Assembly (NCBI GenBank): GCA_036401335.1
Contig: DASWVC010000276.1
Span: 1 to 64,000, forward strand
From: DASWVC01 sp036401335
Lineage (GTDB): Bacteria > Verrucomicrobiota > Verrucomicrobiia > Chthoniobacterales > JAFAMB01
DNA length: 64,000 nucleotides
Direction: 5' to 3'
Shown here: in pieces, positions 18,603-27,949 of the stretch
Numbering within the stretch: position 1 is the stretch's first letter
Layout: each line of letters starts with the position of its first letter
Notes under the pieces: model-generated
Databases searched by the model: none
Told to the model about the DNA's origin: nothing
Seen by the model: the letters and a program-made list of their open reading frames with translations, nothing else
Position numbers and translations under genes: made by a program

Positions 18603-19016
18603 ATGCACTCCACAATCTGGCTGGACTACGAACCGTTGCGTGATCGGCGCGCCGCGGAGACGCCGGCCTTTGCTCAAAATGGCCACAGACCTTTCCTGGA
18701 AAGGGAGCGCCTGACGGTCACCCGCTTGGCCAAGAGGCTCTCGGTCCTGGCTGCAGCCATGCGCGCACCCACCCACCCCCGAGCCCGCGAGGAGCGAGAC
18801 AAAGCAGCCGAACCACCCCTCGCCTTGCCTGCGACAACCCTGGAGGTGTCCGCCAAGATTTCCACCTACTCGGAACTTCAGGCACACGTTCACAGGGCCC
18901 TGCGGATCCAGCATCCGGAATGGGTGCAGCCCAACGGGGAATCTTCCCTTTGCGACGCCTACGAAGCCCGCCTGGCAGAACTCCTCCATCGCTTCACCCA
19001 TTCCACCACGCCATGA
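18603..19016 (+). CDS. Small HPEW-motif protein, copy 2
   Basis: 137 residues. The N-terminal half is variable and Arg/Ala-rich. The conserved C-terminal core is TYSELQAHVHRALRIQHPEW, then VQPNGESSLCDAYEARLAEL. This matches copy 1 (7227-7568) in spacing and in the HPEWVxPNG motif, though one Cys of the CxxC pair in copy 1 is Leu/Ser here. The stop overlaps the next start (ATGA). Function unknown. Confidence 0.65.
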   Translation: MHSTIWLDYEPLRDRRAAETPAFAQNGHRPFLERERLTVTRLAKRLSVLAAAMRAPTHPRAREERDKAAEPPLALPATTLEVSAKISTYSELQAHVHRALRIQHPEWVQPNGESSLCDAYEARLAELLHRFTHSTTP

Positions 19017-19294
19017 AATTCACCCCCGATGCCTGGCAGACGGGCACCGCACCCGCTGAGCCGTATGCGCAATCCGGCGATGACGATTCTGCGGACCTGT
19101 TCGAGCGTGACGACAGCCAACCGGCGCAGCTCGAAATAACCAACCTCGGATTCGAGATCCGACCGAAGCTTTGGCTTGATGGGGACCGCTCGAAAGGTTC
19201 TCCAGCCCTGATCCTTCGGCTCGAAGCATCGCTTGAGTGGCTGATCCCGGCAGCAGCGCTCGTCTGGGCGGTGCACGGTCTCCTTAGCCTTTGA
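19013..19294 (+). CDS. Small membrane-anchored protein, unknown
   Basis: 93 residues starting MKFTPDAWQTG, overlapping the HPEW gene by four nt. An acidic, hydrophilic N-terminal region (DDDSADLFERDD) is followed by a single C-terminal hydrophobic segment, WLIPAAALVWAVHGLLSL, so it is probably tail-anchored in the membrane. Like the lipoprotein at 6983-7237 it begins MKF(E/T)P and follows an HPEW gene with overlap, although the rest does not align. Confidence 0.6.
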   Translation: MKFTPDAWQTGTAPAEPYAQSGDDDSADLFERDDSQPAQLEITNLGFEIRPKLWLDGDRSKGSPALILRLEASLEWLIPAAALVWAVHGLLSL

Positions 19295-19380
19295 AACTTT
19301 CCCGGGCCAGCCATCGGAACTTCGACGGCACTAAGGTAACAGGGTTCGGGTTGGAAAAACCCGGGGATTGGCCCGGCCGG

Positions 19381-19408
19381 TAGGGCGGCGAAGGGACTCG
19401 CCGCCCTA
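19381..19408. repeat. REP-like hairpin family 1, copy 2 (possible bidirectional terminator)
   Basis: TAGGGCGGCGA (19381-19391) pairs perfectly with TCGCCGCCCTA (19398-19408) over 11 bp with loop AGGGAC. Outer arms GGTTCGG (19343-19349) and CCGAACC (19409-19415) can extend the fold. It lies between convergent genes ending at 19294 and 19521. Confidence 0.75.
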
Positions 19409-19520
19409 CCGAACCCCCAATTCCTGCGTACGCCAGAAGACAAGGGCGCCTTTTCCGCCCCAAAAGCTTTTATCTTAGTGCCACTGCGGTGTGACCCTCT
19501 ATGGTCCAGATTTCCTTAAA

Positions 19521-20420
19521 TTACTGCCATTGGAGAGACGGGACGAACCGAAACGATCCGCTGGCAGCTTCCGAGTATCCGATCCCAGGATAAGGAAAAT
19601 GATAACCCAAAAGCTTAGGTTTATCTTTCGACGTCCGATCCAGAAAGGCCAATCGAGTTTGGATCGCCGTCTCAGAATCAAAGTCGAAGCCGTTCTGCCA
19701 TGTCGGGTGCTCGAATGAAATGCACTCGTGGGTAACGGAATCGCCGGTGATGATCAGGCCTGTCCCGCCTTCCAGTTCCAGTGAGAGGTGCCCTGATGTG
19801 TGCCCCGGCGTGCTCAAGACACGGATGCCCCCGACAATTTCGTCGCCCGGTTTCATGAAGGTGACCCGATCCTGGATGGCTCCGAGATTTTGCTGAGTTT
19901 CCGGAACCACGCTCCGGAAATCTTGAGGGAGCCGCAGTGCCACATCTGACGCCATCCAGAAATCCCATTCACTTGCGCCAACGTAATAAGCAGCATTCGG
20001 ATACCGCAGCTTATTTTCGGAATCCAGCAGGCCCCAGAGGTGGTCCGGGTGCGCATGAGTGAAAACCACCTTGGTAATCGATGCCGGATCGGTCCCATTA
20101 GCACGCAGAGCGTCCGGCAGAAGGCCCTCCGTTGGCTGAAAGTGCTTGCCGCCGCCAACATCGACCAGGATGAGATCCGTGCCATGACGAACGAGCGGAA
20201 TATTCGTTCTCAGATAAACCATCGACGTTGGTGCGTCCGACCCGGCTAGTGCCGCCTGTAATTCTGCGGGCGGTGCGTCTTGGGCCATAAAGCCGGCCGG
20301 CACGACCAGGCAACCGTCGCTCAACACGGTGAGGTCAAAAGGCCCGTGACGAAAACGGCAAGGGTTGCTAGCCGACGCACCGATCCTGTGAGAAGACCCG
20401 TACGATCGAAGCGCGTTCAC
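19521..20420 (-). CDS. MBL-fold metallo-hydrolase
   Basis: 299 residues with the metallo-beta-lactamase zinc motif HAHPDHLWG (HxHxDH), TPGHTSGHLSLELEGG with the next His, and ITGDSVTHE with the bridging Asp. Closest in layout to AHL-lactonase/MBL hydrolases. No clear signal peptide: the N-terminus MNALRSYGSSHRIGASASNP is polar. It overlaps the small membrane-protein gene upstream by four nt, so the two form a unit. Substrate (lactone, thioester or other) not assignable. Confidence 0.85.
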   Translation of the reverse strand: MNALRSYGSSHRIGASASNPCRFRHGPFDLTVLSDGCLVVPAGFMAQDAPPAELQAALAGSDAPTSMVYLRTNIPLVRHGTDLILVDVGGGKHFQPTEGLLPDALRANGTDPASITKVVFTHAHPDHLWGLLDSENKLRYPNAAYYVGASEWDFWMASDVALRLPQDFRSVVPETQQNLGAIQDRVTFMKPGDEIVGGIRVLSTPGHTSGHLSLELEGGTGLIITGDSVTHECISFEHPTWQNGFDFDSETAIQTRLAFLDRTSKDKPKLLGYHFPYPGIGYSEAASGSFRFVPSLQWQ

Positions 20421-20773
20421 GGGTTAATTGATTGGTGAACCTCGCGGCCGTCAAGGTCGCCAATCAACCGCCCCACGAAAGTGAGGAACGCGACGAAAGC
20501 GGCGACGCACACCGTCAACCAGAAATCGCGCCATCCAATCACCGTCCAGTCGATGACGGTGGTAAAGATCGCAGCCGTGACGGAAACGGTTCCCGACCAA
20601 GCGATCTGGAGAAGCCGTGCCATGATGGCACGTTCGACCAGGGCCGCGTCCGCGGGCACCGCGAGGCTTGCACCGGACGGTTGCGTCCGCGGGATGGCGT
20701 TGCCCGCTTTCAGGTTTGCACGCGCCAGTGCGGCGGTTGCGCGAAAGGGGTCTGCACTTATTAAAACATCCAT
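20417..20773 (-). CDS. Small membrane protein, unknown
   Basis: 118 residues from MDVLISADPFRATAAL; a TTG 48 nt earlier is the alternative. Hydrophobic stretches around LLQIAWSGTVSVTAAIFTTV and FWLTVCVAAFVAFLTFVGRL suggest two membrane helices at the C-terminal half. The stop overlaps the MBL hydrolase start. No family recognised; it may tether or accompany the hydrolase. Confidence 0.6.
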   Translation of the reverse strand: MDVLISADPFRATAALARANLKAGNAIPRTQPSGASLAVPADAALVERAIMARLLQIAWSGTVSVTAAIFTTVIDWTVIGWRDFWLTVCVAAFVAFLTFVGRLIGDLDGREVHQSINP

Positions 20774-21282
20774 AGGATAAGTTTCTTTATTGATTCCAGA
20801 GTTGAAAAAAAGGTTGTTCAACGACGGCGCGGGGCGTCCAGCGCGGCCGACACAAGTTGGTTAGCTGGGGCTGCGGCGGAACAACTTGGGCGGTAGTCAA
20901 GTTGGTTTGTCCTGTGTAGGTTAGCGCCGAGTGACGCGGCGCAATGATCCTCACCGAGCCAAAAGAGGCTAAGCAACTCCGCAAATTGCTCCTCGTAGGC
21001 GTTGCCGGCCGCGGGATGTTCTCGCCGGTTCCTTCCATTCGGGATTCGGCCGGTGCGAGCCTTCCCTTTTTGGTTCACTGTTGGATTCATGCATGCCTTC
21101 TTTAACAGTTTCCGTGCCGCACCCAACTTAACTGCGTAACCCGCTGCCGGTCAGCTACCTATGCGAAACACCGGGCGGATGCAGCGGGGTGCGACGTTTC
21201 GAACCGACGATTTTTCGTATGGAGGCATTGCGAGATTTCACGCGCAAGCTGTGTACCGGCCGCTCAGAGACTGCTATTTTGG
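20774..21282. other. Intergenic region with the downstream flank of kinase copy A
   Basis: No convincing gene; a 102-codon minus frame at 20818-21126 has no recognisable domain. The part from about 21082 to 21245 resembles 29398-29563 downstream of kinase copy B. For example TTTCGAAC(C/A)GACGATT and GCGAGATTTCAC occur in both in the same order. Confidence 0.55.
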
Positions 21283-24200
21283 TCACACGCTTACGGCTGA
21301 CAACGCAAACTGAAAAGTCACTCCTGGGCCGTCGTTTGCGGTGGCCCAGAGCCTTCCGGCGTGGTTTTCCACGATGGAACGGCTGATCGACAAGCCCATG
21401 CCCAGGCCCCCTGGCTTGGTGGTGTGAAAGGCTGTGAAGGCCTTCTCCAGGTTTGCCAGGTCAAGCCCGGGGCCAGAGTCTCGCACCGCCACCCGAACCT
21501 CCGGGCCGCCGTGGACCTGCGTCCCGACCACCAACTCCCGCGGCCGCCCCTCGACGGTGCCCATGGCCTCAATCGCGTTGAGGATCAGGTTTAGGATCAC
21601 TTGCTGCAGTTGCACCCGGTCGCCCAGGACGGGGGGCAGGTGCTCAGCCAAATCCAGCCGCAGAATGGCCCGCCGCTTGTCCATTTCGCTGCGCGCCAAA
21701 ACAATTACTTCCCGAATGACCTCGTTGAGGTCCAGAGGCTCCTTGGCCGTTTCCGCTTTCTTAAAGAGCGCCCGGATGCGGGCGATGACCTCACCGGCCC
21801 GGCGCCCGTCCCGAATGATGCGCTGAAGCGCTTCACGGGCTTCGGCCAGGTTGACGGAATCCCCCTTCACCCCAGCCAGCCAACGCAGGCAGGCGTTGCC
21901 ATTGAGGACAACGCCCGCGATGGGTTGATTTACTTCATGCGCGATCGAGGCGGCCAGCTCGCCCATGGTTGTCACCCGCGTCACATGGGCCAACTCGGCC
22001 TGCGCCTTCCGCAAGTCCGCTTCGCTTCGCCGCAGCTCTGCTTCCGCCTGCTTTCGCTCCGTGATGTCCATGACCACGCCGATGTACTCCTCCACCTCAC
22101 CCGAATCCTGGGCAACAGGGCGCCCGGCGCCCTGTACGTAGGTCACCTTCCGATCCGGCAACACGATCCGAAACTCCTGGTCGAAAGAGCCTCCCACGCG
22201 GATCGCGTCGACAATTGTCTGCACCGCAGAAGCACGATCTCCCGGGTGAATCAGACCGGCAAACCCGTCGAAAGTCAGCTCCCCAGCCTCAGGGGTGATC
22301 CCAAACATGCGCCGCTGTTCAGTTGACCAGACCAGTCTTCCCGTTGTGATGTTCCACGCCCAACTTCCCGTGCGGCTAATCCGCTGACCCTCGGCCAGCA
22401 ATCCCTCGCTGCGGCGCAGCTCATCCTCAGCGCGCTTGCGTTCCAGGTTCTCCCGCTCCAGCTCGGCATAAAGCCGGGCGTTCTCCAACGAAATGGCGGC
22501 TTGTGACGCCAGCAGCTCCAGCACGGCTACCCGGTCGGAGGTGAAGGCGCGCGCCGTGAGGTTGTTTTCAAGGTAAAGGGCGCCGGCCAGCTTCGTCTGG
22601 TTGACGATCGGCAGGCAAAGGACGGACCTGGGACGCTTCGTACGCACGTACTCGTCCTCCGAATACAAGGTGCGGACGGATGCATCATCGAGGACCACGC
22701 TTTCTCGGGTCCGGATCACATAATGGAGCACGGTTTCCGCAAGGTCGGAGGGCGTCACTGCGGCCGCTCGCGACGTGACCTCAACCTTGCCGCGACCAGT
22801 TGTGACCTCCGCTTCGATCCACGGCTCGTTGTTGCGGAAAAGAATCAGCAGACCGCGCGCGGCCCCCGCGTGCTCCACTGCGATCACCAGGAGCGTTTCG
22901 ACTAACTTTTCGAGGACAATCTCGCCGGAGACTGCCTGCGACGCCTTGATCACGGTCGCCAGATCCAACCGGTCAACGAGCGTGCCGACCGCAGCCGTCG
23001 GAGAGGCGGGGGCTTGTTCCGGGCGCAGGTGCGGGTAGAGATCATCGAGTTGGCGCACCTTGCCGTCGGCACCCCATCGAATGTAGCAATGACGCGCCTT
23101 TTGAAGGTAAGCGTCAGCGATCGTGTCGAAACCGCGCCCGGCATAGAAGCGCGCGGCTCCTTCATTGGCGATGGCTTCGTTCTGGACAAAGCCATTTTCG
23201 TGCGCTGAGCGGATCGCCTGGTTGTAAAGGTGTTCGGCATCTAATTGCCTGCCTTCGATGCGGGCAATCTCGGCACCGACGAGCGCAGCGCGGTGCCCAA
23301 AATTCTCCGGGCAGATCTCCGCCCAAAGGGCGATCTGCAGGTGGGCCGCGCCGAGCACCTCCCGGCACTGAAGGCGCTCCTCGGAGGGCGCGGAGTCGTA
23401 CCATCCTGCCCGCGCGAGCGCGTCATAAAAAAGGTATTCCGCCGACTCAAATTGGGGTGGCCGGTTTTGCAGGAGCGGGGCGGCCTTTGTGGCGGCTGCG
23501 AGCGCAACCGGGTAATCCTGCGCGATAACGCACGCCTGCAGCTTGCGAATCCAGTACCAGCAGGCCGCAAATACCAGACGGGCATCGGTTCCTAAGCGCT
23601 GCTCAAACCGGCCCTCGTCGAACTCCGCCTCGTTGAACGAGGCAAAACCCGGGGTCAGACCCTGGAGCGTCTGGATGAACCAGAGCTGTCCCGCAATGAT
23701 ATCGGCGATGTAACCAAACTTTGCTTTTCGCGCGAACTCGAACCCGATCTGGGCTTCGCGCAGCACTTCGCCCAGTGGATCTCCGGCGGCGAGCAACAGC
23801 GTGACCAGGCGATCGCAGGCATAGACCGCGTATTTAATGTCGGCAGCGTCCTGTGCGGAATTGAAAGAACGCCGCAGCAGATCGAGGCTGGTGCGTACGT
23901 GCCGGGACCAGGGATTGACGAAGTAAGCGAAACATTGGGAGACGCGGGCCCTGAAGCGCTCCAAGCCGCGCCTTTCCACCAAGTCCAAGGCGAGCCGGCC
24001 GAAGCGGAAAGCGGCCTGGTGATCGCCGAACCGCGGCCCAACCAGCCAACCAAGGTGGACATAGGCGACGCAGGAGCCATCGGTATTGCCATGCTCCAGG
24101 CTGAGGTTCACCATGCGCGCCAGAACGAGGCACCGCAGGTTCTCGTCGATGAAATGGGCGGGTTCCTCGACGACGGTGAGCACGTCGAGCGTGGCCCGGC

Positions 24201-26856
24201 AGTCGGGGTCCCTCATCGGGGGGAGGTCAACCAGCGCCTCAATGGGCCGGCTCCCGAGCTGGTGCCAAATCCGGTCGTATTCCCGCCGTACCTCTTCTTC
24301 GGTTGGGTGCAGTGACCACTCGACGCCTGCACCCCGCAAGTAGGAGAGGCCGGCTTCGACGGCACGATCGCTCTGATCCAAGGTAGTGTAGAGTTCCGTC
24401 TGCAGCCGCGTAACGGCGGCACGATCGACGAGGTCGCGGGCACGCAACGACAGCATCGAGAGCCGGTCTTCCGCAGCGCCGAAGTCGCCCGTGAGAAACT
24501 CGCACTCGGCCCGGTGAAACTCGAGTGCGAACGTGAGGCTTGGCTGCTGCTCCCAACTGTCTTCGGCCAGCAGCGAGCAGCCAGTGAGAAGGTAGGTCAG
24601 CGCCGAGCCGTAGGCGGTCGACATCTTGGCGCGCTTGCCCGCTGCAAGGTTCAGCTCGGCAACGTGCATGCGCTCCTCACGTGCGGTGATCAGCGCGGCA
24701 CCCCGGTTAAGCTGGTTGACGATTTCAAAAACGTTTTCTTCCAGCTCGGCCGCGGGCGTCCGTGATGCGAGCATTCGGCCAATCCGAAGGTGAACCGCCG
24801 CCCGGTCCCCCTCTGGAATCAACGCATAGGCCGCTTCCTGAACCCGGTCATGGAGGAAGGTGTAGGCGTCCTCCGTGCAGAAGACGAGACCCGTGCGGAC
24901 GGCGTCCCAGAGTGCCGCGTGAATTGCCGTCTCCGATTCGCCGCAAACCAGGCTGACGGTCGCGCTCCCGGCGCCGTTGCCCAGGCATGCAAGCTGTTGC
25001 AAAACGTTCTGGGTACGGACCGGCAGGCGGTTCAGCTTCGCGGCCATGAGTTCTGCGCCGTTGTCGCTGAAACGCTTCGTTTTGATGCGCTCCACGTCCC
25101 AGGTCCAGGCAGCCCGGTCCTGATCGAACGTCAGCAGCCTTTCCTCGGCCAACGCCGTTAAGAACTGGATGGCGAAGAACGGATTGCCGCGGGTCTTATC
25201 CTGCACCAGTTGGGCCAAGGGTCGCGCCGCTTCCGGACCGCAGTGGAGGGCCTCGGCGACGAGCCGGCCGACATCGTCGAGGCCCAGGGGCGCCAACACC
25301 AGGGCCTGCACGCGCGCGCCGGCCTGGCGGACCGCCTCCAGGGCGCGCGTGAGCGGGTGAGCTGGGCCGACCTCGTTCTCCCGGTAGGCGCCGATGAGCA
25401 GCAAGTTGCGCACGCCCGGCCCGGTGAGCAGGTGTTCCAGCAGGTCCAGCGTCGCCGCATCCAGCCACTGGAGGTCGTCGAGGAACAGCGCCAGCGGGCG
25501 CCCGGGCCGGGCGAAGACGCGGAGGAAGCGCCGCACCACCCTTTGGAATCGGTTCTTGGTGTCGGCCGGCGGCAGGTCGGGGACCGGCGGTTGTGGGCCG
25601 AGGAGGAGTTCCAGCTCGGGGATGAGGTTCACCAGGAGCTGGCCGTGGGTCCCCAGGGCTTCCCGCAGGGCGTGCCGCCACGGGGCCACGTCCGCCTCGC
25701 GCTGCGCCAGCACCTGCCCGACCAGTCCCTGGAACGCCTGGGCCAGTGTCGCATACGGAATGCCGCGCTGGTACTGGTCGAACTTGCCCGAGGCAAACAG
25801 GCCCCCGCGCGCCGCCAGCGCCGGGTGCAGTTCCTGGACCACCGACGACTTGCCCACCCCGGCGTAGCCCGACACCAGCACCAGTTCCGTCGCGCCTTCG
25901 GCCACGACCCGTGCAAAAACCGTCCGCAGCAGCTCGGTTTCGCGCCCCCGCCCGTAAAGCGTTTCGGGCACCCGCAACTCCCCCGAGGCGTCGTGCGCGC
26001 CGAGGGCAAAGGGCTCAATCCGGCCGTGGGCTTCCCACGCCGCCAGGCAGCGCCGCAGGTCGGCTTCCACGCCCGCGGCCGTTTGGTAACGGTCCTCGGG
26101 CGCCTTGGCCAGGAGCTTCATGATCAGCTCCGACACCACTTCTGGGATGGTTTCGAGGCGCTCATGCGGTGGGGTGGGCAACCGTGCCAGGTGGCAGTGC
26201 ACCCATTCCAGCGGGTCGGCGGCCGTGAACGGCCGCGCCCCGACGAGCATTTCGTAGAAGGTTACTCCCAGGGAGTAAAGGTCGCTCCGGGAATCGACCG
26301 AGCGGTTCATCCGCCCCGTTTGCTCCGGCGCCAGGTAGGCCAGTGTCCCGGTCAGCACCGCCGGTGCTTGCAGGGCCGGGCGGTGGCGCGGCCGGCGCAA
26401 CGCCGACCCAAAACCGCTCAGCCACGCCTGACCCGTCGCGACGTTGACCAACAGGTGGGCCGGCCTGAGGTCGCGGTGGATGAGCCCGCGCGCGTGAAAA
26501 CGGCCCACCGCGGCCACGATACCTCGGGCCAGCCGCAGGAACGCCGGCACGGCCAGGGGCGCCCCGAGCAAGCCGCCCAGGAACTCCCCCCCGGGGTCCT
26601 CGACCAGGAGCGCCGGCCGGCCCTGCAACTCCCGGACCTCCAGCGGGCGGGCCGCCCAGGCAGGGTCCAACTCGTCCCGCAGTGCCCAGGCTTGCTGAAA
26701 CAGGGTGAGGCTCGCCGGGAGCAACGCCTCCGAACCCGCGACCAGCAGCAGCACCGGCCGGCCGTCGCTCTCCCTGCGCCCCCGTGAGATGACGAGCTCC
26801 GGGTCTTCCCACCGCTTCTCGAACTGGCCCGCGGAAAACCCAGTCACGGTCGGCAC
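21283..26856 (-). CDS. Hybrid pseudokinase/AAA-ATPase/GAF-PAS sensor histidine kinase, copy A
   Basis: 1857 residues. Order: Ser/Thr-kinase-like domain (about 10-275), AAA/STAND ATPase (about 300-700, Walker A GYAGVGKS at 330-337), long TPR-like helical region (about 720-1260), GAF (about 1290-1440), PAS (about 1480-1590), HisKA with phospho-His at about 1640 (SIAHEVNQP), and HATPase (N box NLILNAIEAM, DSGPGLD, GGLGMGLS). The kinase domain keeps HRD (HRDLRP, 127-132) and APEQTG. It has no Lys in the beta-3 strand (PVLLLVAG) and SGFG for DFG, so it is probably not an active kinase. No membrane helices: a soluble sensor. The nearest regulator upstream on the same strand is the FixJ-type gene at 27098. 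Confidence 0.9.
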   Translation of the reverse strand: MPTVTGFSAGQFEKRWEDPELVISRGRRESDGRPVLLLVAGSEALLPASLTLFQQAWALRDELDPAWAARPLEVRELQGRPALLVEDPGGEFLGGLLGAPLAVPAFLRLARGIVAAVGRFHARGLIHRDLRPAHLLVNVATGQAWLSGFGSALRRPRHRPALQAPAVLTGTLAYLAPEQTGRMNRSVDSRSDLYSLGVTFYEMLVGARPFTAADPLEWVHCHLARLPTPPHERLETIPEVVSELIMKLLAKAPEDRYQTAAGVEADLRRCLAAWEAHGRIEPFALGAHDASGELRVPETLYGRGRETELLRTVFARVVAEGATELVLVSGYAGVGKSSVVQELHPALAARGGLFASGKFDQYQRGIPYATLAQAFQGLVGQVLAQREADVAPWRHALREALGTHGQLLVNLIPELELLLGPQPPVPDLPPADTKNRFQRVVRRFLRVFARPGRPLALFLDDLQWLDAATLDLLEHLLTGPGVRNLLLIGAYRENEVGPAHPLTRALEAVRQAGARVQALVLAPLGLDDVGRLVAEALHCGPEAARPLAQLVQDKTRGNPFFAIQFLTALAEERLLTFDQDRAAWTWDVERIKTKRFSDNGAELMAAKLNRLPVRTQNVLQQLACLGNGAGSATVSLVCGESETAIHAALWDAVRTGLVFCTEDAYTFLHDRVQEAAYALIPEGDRAAVHLRIGRMLASRTPAAELEENVFEIVNQLNRGAALITAREERMHVAELNLAAGKRAKMSTAYGSALTYLLTGCSLLAEDSWEQQPSLTFALEFHRAECEFLTGDFGAAEDRLSMLSLRARDLVDRAAVTRLQTELYTTLDQSDRAVEAGLSYLRGAGVEWSLHPTEEEVRREYDRIWHQLGSRPIEALVDLPPMRDPDCRATLDVLTVVEEPAHFIDENLRCLVLARMVNLSLEHGNTDGSCVAYVHLGWLVGPRFGDHQAAFRFGRLALDLVERRGLERFRARVSQCFAYFVNPWSRHVRTSLDLLRRSFNSAQDAADIKYAVYACDRLVTLLLAAGDPLGEVLREAQIGFEFARKAKFGYIADIIAGQLWFIQTLQGLTPGFASFNEAEFDEGRFEQRLGTDARLVFAACWYWIRKLQACVIAQDYPVALAAATKAAPLLQNRPPQFESAEYLFYDALARAGWYDSAPSEERLQCREVLGAAHLQIALWAEICPENFGHRAALVGAEIARIEGRQLDAEHLYNQAIRSAHENGFVQNEAIANEGAARFYAGRGFDTIADAYLQKARHCYIRWGADGKVRQLDDLYPHLRPEQAPASPTAAVGTLVDRLDLATVIKASQAVSGEIVLEKLVETLLVIAVEHAGAARGLLILFRNNEPWIEAEVTTGRGKVEVTSRAAAVTPSDLAETVLHYVIRTRESVVLDDASVRTLYSEDEYVRTKRPRSVLCLPIVNQTKLAGALYLENNLTARAFTSDRVAVLELLASQAAISLENARLYAELERENLERKRAEDELRRSEGLLAEGQRISRTGSWAWNITTGRLVWSTEQRRMFGITPEAGELTFDGFAGLIHPGDRASAVQTIVDAIRVGGSFDQEFRIVLPDRKVTYVQGAGRPVAQDSGEVEEYIGVVMDITERKQAEAELRRSEADLRKAQAELAHVTRVTTMGELAASIAHEVNQPIAGVVLNGNACLRWLAGVKGDSVNLAEAREALQRIIRDGRRAGEVIARIRALFKKAETAKEPLDLNEVIREVIVLARSEMDKRRAILRLDLAEHLPPVLGDRVQLQQVILNLILNAIEAMGTVEGRPRELVVGTQVHGGPEVRVAVRDSGPGLDLANLEKAFTAFHTTKPGGLGMGLSISRSIVENHAGRLWATANDGPGVTFQFALSAVSV

Positions 26857-26925
26857 CCCTCCGGTCTACGCCACCCCGGCGGGCCCTTGGCGCCGACGCG
26901 CCTGAGCAAAGAATCCAGCGGCCTC

Positions 26926-26954
26926 ACATGCCGTGAGATCATCCTGTTCGGTGC
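26926..26954. repeat. Upstream flank shared by kinase copies A and B (copy A)
   Basis: A 29-bp stretch beginning ACATGCCGTGAGATCATC occurs here, 70-98 bp upstream of kinase A. It recurs at 32200-32228 beside decayed kinase B with two mismatches. Weaker similarity extends towards the genes. It may include a promoter or operator. Confidence 0.65.
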
Positions 26955-27034
26955 ATGCATGATCCCTCTCTTCAACTCAGTTTACCTGCCGTCCCCCACG
27001 CTGTTCTTCCTTCTCTCCTGCCGCCCTGGCCGCC

Positions 27035-27064
27035 CGCCGTCCATGCGACCTTGGTATCATGGCC
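27035..27064. repeat. 30-bp perfect repeat, copy 1
   Basis: Identical over 30 bp to 48129-48158. The 15-bp end CTTGGTATCATGGCC (27050-27064) also occurs at 34247-34261. It lies about 180-210 bp upstream of kinase A, in the gap after the FixJ-type regulator. Confidence 0.75.
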
Positions 27065-27097
27065 CGTCCCGGGCCGGTCCGTCTCCCGACGCCGGAC

Positions 27098-27805
27098 CTA
27101 CTTCTCGCGGCTCAGCCTCTCCGCCATGCGCACCAGGTCGGCCAGCGATTCCGCCTGCATCTTGCGCATCACCCGACCCCGCTGGGTTTTGACCGTAACT
27201 TCACGCGTGCCGAGTTCGGCGGCCACTTGCTTGTTCATCATGCCCCGGGCCACCAGTGCCATGACTTGGCGCTCGCGAGGCGTCAGCCTCCCGTAGCGCG
27301 CCCGCAGTTCAGCCGATCCCGTGCGCCGGGCCAACGCCTGCCGATCCCGCGCCAGCGCCTGCTCAATTGCAGTGAGCAATTCCTGCTCGCCGAATGGTTT
27401 CGTCAAAAATTCCACCGCCCCCGCCTTCATGGCCCGGACTGTCGTGGGAATGTCGCCCTGGCCGGTGATGAAAATGATCGGGATCGGACGGTTCGCGGCC
27501 ACCAGTTGGCGCTGGAGCTCCATACCGCTCAAGCCAGGCAAACCAACGTCGAGCACCAGGCACGAGGGCTCGGCCGGCGGTGGTTGACGGAGGAACTCGG
27601 CCGCTGAAGCAAACGCCTCCACCCTCCACCCCACGGAGCGAAGGAGACTGCCCAGCGCCTCGCGCACGGCCGGGTCGTCGTCCACGACAAAAACAATCGC
27701 TTTTCCCCATGCCCCGCCCCCTTTTGCCTCCGGCTTCACCGGCCCCTCCCCTGCGGTGAAGCGCGGGTGAACGGGCAGCTTTCCCAGGTCTCTGCCTCCT
27801 GCCAC
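27098..27805 (-). CDS. FixJ/LuxR-type two-component response regulator
   Basis: 235 residues. The receiver starts after a Gly-rich leader ([13 protein letters not shown]), with the phospho-acceptor Asp in [18 protein letters not shown] at about 86, Thr in IFITGQGD and Lys in FLTKPFG. The C-terminal LuxR/GerE helix-turn-helix is [20 protein letters not shown], then [13 protein letters not shown]. The first about 34 residues before [10 protein letters not shown] are atypical, so a later start is possible. A DNA-binding regulator, it lies directly upstream of kinase A and is its likely partner. A TATAAT-like element sits at 27902-27907. Confidence 0.88.
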   Translation of the reverse strand: MAGGRDLGKLPVHPRFTAGEGPVKPEAKGGGAWGKAIVFVVDDDPAVREALGSLLRSVGWRVEAFASAAEFLRQPPPAEPSCLVLDVGLPGLSGMELQRQLVAANRPIPIIFITGQGDIPTTVRAMKAGAVEFLTKPFGEQELLTAIEQALARDRQALARRTGSAELRARYGRLTPRERQVMALVARGMMNKQVAAELGTREVTVKTQRGRVMRKMQAESLADLVRMAERLSREK

Positions 27806-27898
27806 GCTCTCAGACCTCCGTTGCTCACGTCGGCCTCAATCATCACGGCTGGTTCGGGTTCACTCCATTCATTCTTTACACTGCAGGCGCTTATCCCC

Positions 27899-27922
27899 GC
27901 CATTATATCTAGGTATGATCCC
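27899..27922 (-). promoter_or_regulatory. Promoter-like element upstream of the FixJ-type regulator
   Basis: On the minus strand the segment contains TATAAT (27902-27907), 97 bp before the regulator start. It matches 19 of 24 bases of 34237-34260 upstream of the receiver-only gene. No convincing -35 was found. Confidence 0.4.
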
Positions 27923-27949
27923 GCTGCGGCACACTCCGTCGGGTGCGCT

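Noticed and set aside
25210..26787. 525-codon open frame on the plus strand
   Set aside because: Antisense to the kinase and ATPase domains of kinase A; Arg/Gln/Pro-rich composition with no family resemblance.
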